DNA of 10,227 nucleotides from Clostridiales bacterium (GTDB taxonomy: Bacteria; Bacillota; Clostridia; Oscillospirales; Acutalibacteraceae), in NCBI GenBank assembly GCA_019419895.1, contig JAHZIE010000080.1:1-10227 (forward strand), in the 5' to 3' direction. Under the pieces are notes generated by a model. The model was not told the DNA's origin, did no database searches, and worked only from the letters and a program-made list of their open reading frames with translations. This document shows positions 7,146 through 10,227 of the stretch, one piece after another. A program made the translations under genes and the position numbers. Within the stretch, counting starts at the first letter, position 1; every line of letters starts with the position of its first letter.

Positions 7146-7447
7146 TCTTTCACAATTTACAGCGTTTCTTCAAGGATAGGAATCTTTTCCCCAGCGTACC
7201 GCGGGCCAAACCAGCCGCCGAAATCCTCTTCGCGCAATGTTTGGAAATCCATTTCCGAAATTTTTCCAACACCCGTCGAGGCGGCGTCAATGGTTTCATC
7301 GTAGCAAAATACCATGACTCCGTCCATTGTCACCCGCAGATCGCATTCAATACCGTCTGCCTGTACTTCCGCCGCCCTGCGGAAAGCCGCCAGCGTATTG
7401 GGAGGACAGTGGGCTGAATCTCCACGATGCTCTAATACATAAATCAA
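7146..7447 (-). pseudogene. GDPD N-terminal half, truncated and missing catalytic residues
   Basis: Read on the - strand from TTG 7447-7445, this encodes the first 96 residues of a glycerophosphodiester phosphodiesterase and then TAA at 7159-7157. Family motifs are recognisable: EHRGDSAH at 6-13, NTLAAFRRAAE at 17-27, DGIECDLRVTMDGVMV at 31-46 and GWFGPRYAGEKIPILEETL at 78-96. Beyond the stop, IVKD continues the homology to about 7146. Two key residues look lost: the Glu of the usual PENT motif is absent (CPPNT) and the HDE histidine is replaced (CYDE, Y49). GDPDs normally have about 240 residues, so this piece lacks the second half of the barrel and cannot form an active enzyme. AAGGAAG about 10 nt upstream may still allow translation, coupled to the kinase gene that ends 79 nt before it. 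Confidence 0.78.
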
Positions 7448-7526
7448 TTCTGAATATCTTCCTTCAATTTATTTCGCAGTCCACTGAAGAGGGAAACATT
7501 TTTGTTCTGGCATTTCCATACCAGAT

Positions 7527-8567
7527 CTACCGGTTCATTTCGCTTTGCCTTCCAGTGCTTTTATGTTCCTCAATAATCTGTTCTATTTCCTCAAAGTCGG
7601 ATATGGGAAGATCTCCTGGAATGGTATTCTTTACAGCGCTGGCCGCATTTCCAAATTCGAGCGCCTTACGGATATCATGATATTGCAGCAGACCAAACAG
7701 TGTCCCAGCCACATAGGCGTCTCCGCTACCAATCCGGTCTACCACCTCAATATCCGTATACGGTTTTTCCGTATCATATTCGTTTTGGTCCCTGCTGTAA
7801 ACCGTAGAAGTAAAATTATGCTTTTTTGGACTGATAATGGTTCGTTCTGTGGTGGCCACGACAGAAATTCCAAAATCGTCGCAGTAGCTCTTCATCATTT
7901 CTTCCTTGGTTCCCGTCTTTTGGAACATTCTGCGGGATGTCTCCTCAGAAACAAAAAGGATATCTACCATAGGAAGGATTCCCTCAATGGTTCTTCTTGC
8001 CTCCTTCTCACCCCAAAGATTGGCGCGGTAATTCACATCAAAAGAAATCAGCGTTCCTGTTTCCTTAAACCTTTTCATCATCTCAATAGCCGCCTGTCTT
8101 GTTTGCTCACTGAGCGCAAGAGTGATTCCGCTGGTGTGAAACAGTCGGCTGCTCTGGTAAATTCCCTCCGGCAGTTCCTCAAGATAGAGGCGGTTGATGG
8201 AGGAGTTCTTTCTGTCATAAACCACCCTGGGTTTTCTGGGATGTGCACCGTTTTCATAGTAATAGATTCCCAGACGGCTGTCATCAGAGGAATCATAAAC
8301 AATATAGTCATCGCTCACTCCACAGTACCGGATGCGGTTTCTGACATAGGAGCCGATGGGGTTTTGAGGTAGCTTGGAAATAATCCCCGTTCTCAGCCCC
8401 AAAAGCGAAATTCCGGAGCAGACATTCAATTCTGAGCCACCGGCCCTTTTTTCAAAAATATCGCCCCGCATGATTCTCTCATTATTCGGAGGCGACAAAC
8501 GCAGCATACTCTCCCCAAAAGACAGAACATCAAACGGCCTTCCGGTTTTCATCTTTTCCAATATCAT
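7527..8567 (-). CDS. kdgK: PfkB-family sugar kinase, probably 2-keto-3-deoxygluconate kinase
   Basis: Cytoplasmic ribokinase-fold kinase of 346 residues that transfers phosphate from ATP to a sugar or sugar acid. The N-terminal family signature includes GGSELNVCSGISLLG (43-57). A FDVNYRANLW segment (176-185) resembles the FDxNxRxxLW strand of KDG kinases. The C-terminal signature DRIGSGDAYVAG is at 277-288, with D283 as the expected catalytic base and the anion-hole GSGD in place of the commoner GAGD. VKNTIPGD near 312-319 also fits the family. KDG kinase is the best fit, making 2-keto-3-deoxy-6-phosphogluconate for sugar-acid breakdown. A related PfkB sugar kinase cannot be excluded. The start ATG 8567-8565 has AAAGGAAGGAA just upstream. 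No aldolase or uronate genes are in view, so the pathway is inferred from the sequence family alone. The broken GDPD follows on the same strand. Confidence 0.82.
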   Translation of the reverse strand: MILEKMKTGRPFDVLSFGESMLRLSPPNNERIMRGDIFEKRAGGSELNVCSGISLLGLRTGIISKLPQNPIGSYVRNRIRYCGVSDDYIVYDSSDDSRLGIYYYENGAHPRKPRVVYDRKNSSINRLYLEELPEGIYQSSRLFHTSGITLALSEQTRQAAIEMMKRFKETGTLISFDVNYRANLWGEKEARRTIEGILPMVDILFVSEETSRRMFQKTGTKEEMMKSYCDDFGISVVATTERTIISPKKHNFTSTVYSRDQNEYDTEKPYTDIEVVDRIGSGDAYVAGTLFGLLQYHDIRKALEFGNAASAVKNTIPGDLPISDFEEIEQIIEEHKSTGRQSEMNR

Positions 8568-8698
8568 ACTGAATTCCTTCCTTTCGTGCTGTTCTCACAG
8601 TCGGAAAATATCACTGTCTCCATTCCCATCTTTTGCCCATTATCATACCTCCATCATCCCACCTTGCGGCGGCTTGCCCTCCTGCTGTTTTTTCTCTA

Positions 8699-8727
8699 TT
8701 GACATGCAATATGCACCATGCTATGAT
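8699..8727 (+). promoter_or_regulatory. Near-consensus promoter for the M55 aminopeptidase
   Basis: A perfect TTGACA (8699-8704) and TATGAT (8722-8727, five of six) are separated by 17 nt. This is the best vegetative-type promoter in the window. It reads away from the kinase gene and toward the aminopeptidase start at 8760, leaving a short leader of roughly 25 nt. Confidence 0.85.
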
Positions 8728-8759
8728 ACAAAACAGAAAAGCTGGACGGGAGGTTTTTT

Positions 8760-9548
8760 ATGAATATACTAGTTATGATAGACGCCGAAGGCTTGGGCGG
8801 CATATTTATGAACGAGCAGGTTGACAGCAGTCACCCCCTCTATGGAGAATGCAGACGCTATATGACGCGCCAGCTCAATGAATTGGCCGCGGGCTTCAAG
8901 GACGCGGGGGTGGACAAGGTTTTTGCCCGCGACTGCCATGGGAAGGCTTGCTCCCTGTTATGGGATGAGATATCCCCAGATGTGGACCGTGTAATTTTAG
9001 GCGACTGCGGCTCCGTACGCATGCCCCATATTCAGGAGACCGACGCGGTTGCCCTGATGGGATATCACGCTATGGCGGGTACGCCGCGCGCCGTTTTGGA
9101 ACATACAATGATGTCTACCCATTGGCAGAAATTTTGTATCAATGGGAAAGAATGCGGAGAAATTTTGTTTGACGCCAGCGTCGCGGGAGATTATGGCAAG
9201 CCTGTCATCCTTGTGACAGGGGACGATCTGGCCTGCGCTGAAGCCAGGGCGCATCTCCCCGGTGTGGTAACCGCCGAGGTAAAGCAGGCTATGTCCTGTT
9301 TTGGGGCAAGTATGCTTTCTCCGGCAAAAACCTATGAGCTTCTGCGCGCAAAGGCCGCGGAAGCGGTGCAGGCATATCCTTCTCTGACGCCTGCCGTTCA
9401 AAAAAAGCCTGTAAGATTGTATTTGGAACTGGTGGAACGCCGCCAAATGCCAAAACCCGAAGCAAAGCCCTATATGAAGATACTAGGTAACCGTGCCTAT
9501 GAGGTCACGGGGGATACTATGGAAGAAGCCTTTTTCCGCTTGTTCTGA
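8760..9548 (+). CDS. dppA: M55 family metallopeptidase, DppA-type D-aminopeptidase
   Basis: Zinc aminopeptidase of the M55 family, 262 residues, close to the usual 270. DppA of Bacillus subtilis removes N-terminal D-amino acids from short peptides such as D-Ala-D-Ala. The expected metal ligands are visible: D8 and E10 in MIDAEG, H60 in RDCHGK, H103 in GYHA and E134 in CGE. H115 in the LEHTM segment also fits a conserved family position. GDD near 214, followed by AEA, and VKQAMSC (about 188-194) match known family strands. There is no signal peptide, so it acts in the cytoplasm. GGGAGG (8748-8753) lies 6 nt before the ATG, and a strong promoter sits just upstream. An MFS transporter gene follows on the same strand, so the pair may handle small peptides or D-amino acids; that link is inference. 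The exact substrate is unknown. Confidence 0.93.
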   Translation: MNILVMIDAEGLGGIFMNEQVDSSHPLYGECRRYMTRQLNELAAGFKDAGVDKVFARDCHGKACSLLWDEISPDVDRVILGDCGSVRMPHIQETDAVALMGYHAMAGTPRAVLEHTMMSTHWQKFCINGKECGEILFDASVAGDYGKPVILVTGDDLACAEARAHLPGVVTAEVKQAMSCFGASMLSPAKTYELLRAKAAEAVQAYPSLTPAVQKKPVRLYLELVERRQMPKPEAKPYMKILGNRAYEVTGDTMEEAFFRLF

Positions 9549-9614
9549 TAATTCCTCCATGCCTTCGTTTCCAGTTTTCAACGTCTTAAAATACAATTTT
9601 TCGCATTATCATAA

Positions 9615-9670
9615 TATAATTTTTTTCCAAAAAATGCAATCATAATTTCGGCACAGCGGAGGTTCTTTTC
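9615..9670 (+). promoter_or_regulatory. Candidate -10 and ribosome binding site for the MFS gene
   Basis: The 122-nt gap after the aminopeptidase is AT-rich and contains TATAAT at 9615-9620, but no convincing -35 lies 16-18 nt upstream. GCGGAGG (9656-9662) lies 8 nt before the ATG at 9671 and fixes that start. No terminator hairpin was seen between the two genes, so readthrough from the aminopeptidase is also possible. Confidence 0.35.
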
Positions 9671-10227
9671 ATGAAGTATACATTTCGTCATACCCGGAAC
9701 GCCTGTTATCTCGGATATATCACGCAGGCCATCATCAATAATCTCGCGCCCCTGCTTTTCATCATTTTTCAGGACAGTTTTCATATCTCCTTTGAAATGA
9801 TCGGCCGGCTCATTTTAATCAACTTTGGAGCCCAGCTGATTGTAGATCTTCTCGCGGTAAAATTTGTGGACAAAATCGGTTACCGCACTTCGGCGGTTCT
9901 CGCCCATTTATGCGCGGCTTTGGGGCTTATCTGCCTGTCTGTTCTTCCTAATCTTCTCCCTTCTCCCTATCTGGGGCTGTGTATTTCCGTTATCATCTAT
10001 GCCATCGGGGGCGGGCTGACAGAGGTTTTGATCAGTCCCATTGTTGATTCCCTTCCCAGCGACGGCAAGGCCGCTTCCATGAGCCTGCTGCATTCCTTCT
10101 ATTGCTGGGGACAGGTCGCCGTGGTTTTTCTTTCCACCATAGCCCTGAAGATTTTCGGCAACGACATTTGGTCTCTCCTCCCCCTTGTATGGTCCGTCAT
10201 CCCGATTTACAACCTTTTCCGTTTTAC
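9671..10227 (+). CDS. MFS transporter, N-terminal part (3' end outside window)
   Basis: The frame opens at ATG 9671 behind a clear GGAGG and stays open to the window edge, giving 185 residues of a family that usually has about 400. About five hydrophobic helices are visible: roughly 13-33, 44-64, 74-94, 100-121 and 140-160. The loop after helix 2 carries VDKIGYR (66-72), which matches the D-R/K-x-G-x-R part of the MFS motif A. TEVLISPIVDSLP (117-129) followed by SLLHSFYCWGQ (138-148) resembles the fucose-permease-like branch of the family. It is an inner-membrane secondary transporter, single polypeptide. The substrate is unknown; its place just after an M55 aminopeptidase hints at amino acids or peptides, but this is weak. 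Confidence 0.88.
   Translation, partial: MKYTFRHTRNACYLGYITQAIINNLAPLLFIIFQDSFHISFEMIGRLILINFGAQLIVDLLAVKFVDKIGYRTSAVLAHLCAALGLICLSVLPNLLPSPYLGLCISVIIYAIGGGLTEVLISPIVDSLPSDGKAASMSLLHSFYCWGQVAVVFLSTIALKIFGNDIWSLLPLVWSVIPIYNLFRF

Noticed and set aside
7545..8372. Plus-strand open frame (275 codons) opposite the sugar kinase
   Set aside because: The minus strand carries both PfkB signatures in order with a good ribosome binding site; the plus-strand translation has no recognisable motif.

Overview
The window looks like chromosomal DNA from a low- to mid-GC anaerobic Firmicute, most likely a gut-type Clostridia/Lachnospiraceae relative. The evidence is strong GGAGG-type ribosome binding sites, TTGACA/TATAAT promoters, a ferredoxin-dependent 2-oxoacid oxidoreductase, and protein sequences of clostridial flavour. 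This placement rests on sequence style and gene content only.

Left part (1-6731): the C-terminal part of a sodium:solute symporter is followed by a five-gene same-strand cluster for aryl acids. The order is phenylacetate-CoA ligase type 1 (paaK-like), iorA, iorB, phenylacetate-CoA ligase type 2 (paaK-like) and a tandem ACT-domain protein, closed by a very strong hairpin terminator. IorAB interconverts arylpyruvates and arylacetyl-CoA with ferredoxin. The two AMP-forming ligases interconvert arylacetates and their CoA thioesters. The ACT protein is a plausible aromatic amino-acid sensor. A promoter precedes the first ligase, and a second candidate lies at its 3' end ahead of iorA. Both leaders (about 130-150 nt) can fold into hairpins, and the iorA leader can adopt two mutually exclusive pairings.

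Middle part (6732-7447): no intact gene. It holds the two halves of a glycerophosphodiester phosphodiesterase (GDPD) in opposite orientation. The C-terminal half is on the + strand with two in-frame stops. The N-terminal half is on the - strand, stops early and lacks expected catalytic residues. They meet tail to tail near 7145/7146, as expected if an internal inversion broke the gene.

Right part (7448-10227): a minus-strand PfkB-family sugar kinase, probably 2-keto-3-deoxygluconate kinase, lies upstream of the broken GDPD and was probably cotranscribed with it. Divergent from the kinase, behind a near-consensus promoter, is an M55 (DppA-type) D-aminopeptidase, followed by the N-terminal part of an MFS transporter that runs off the window.
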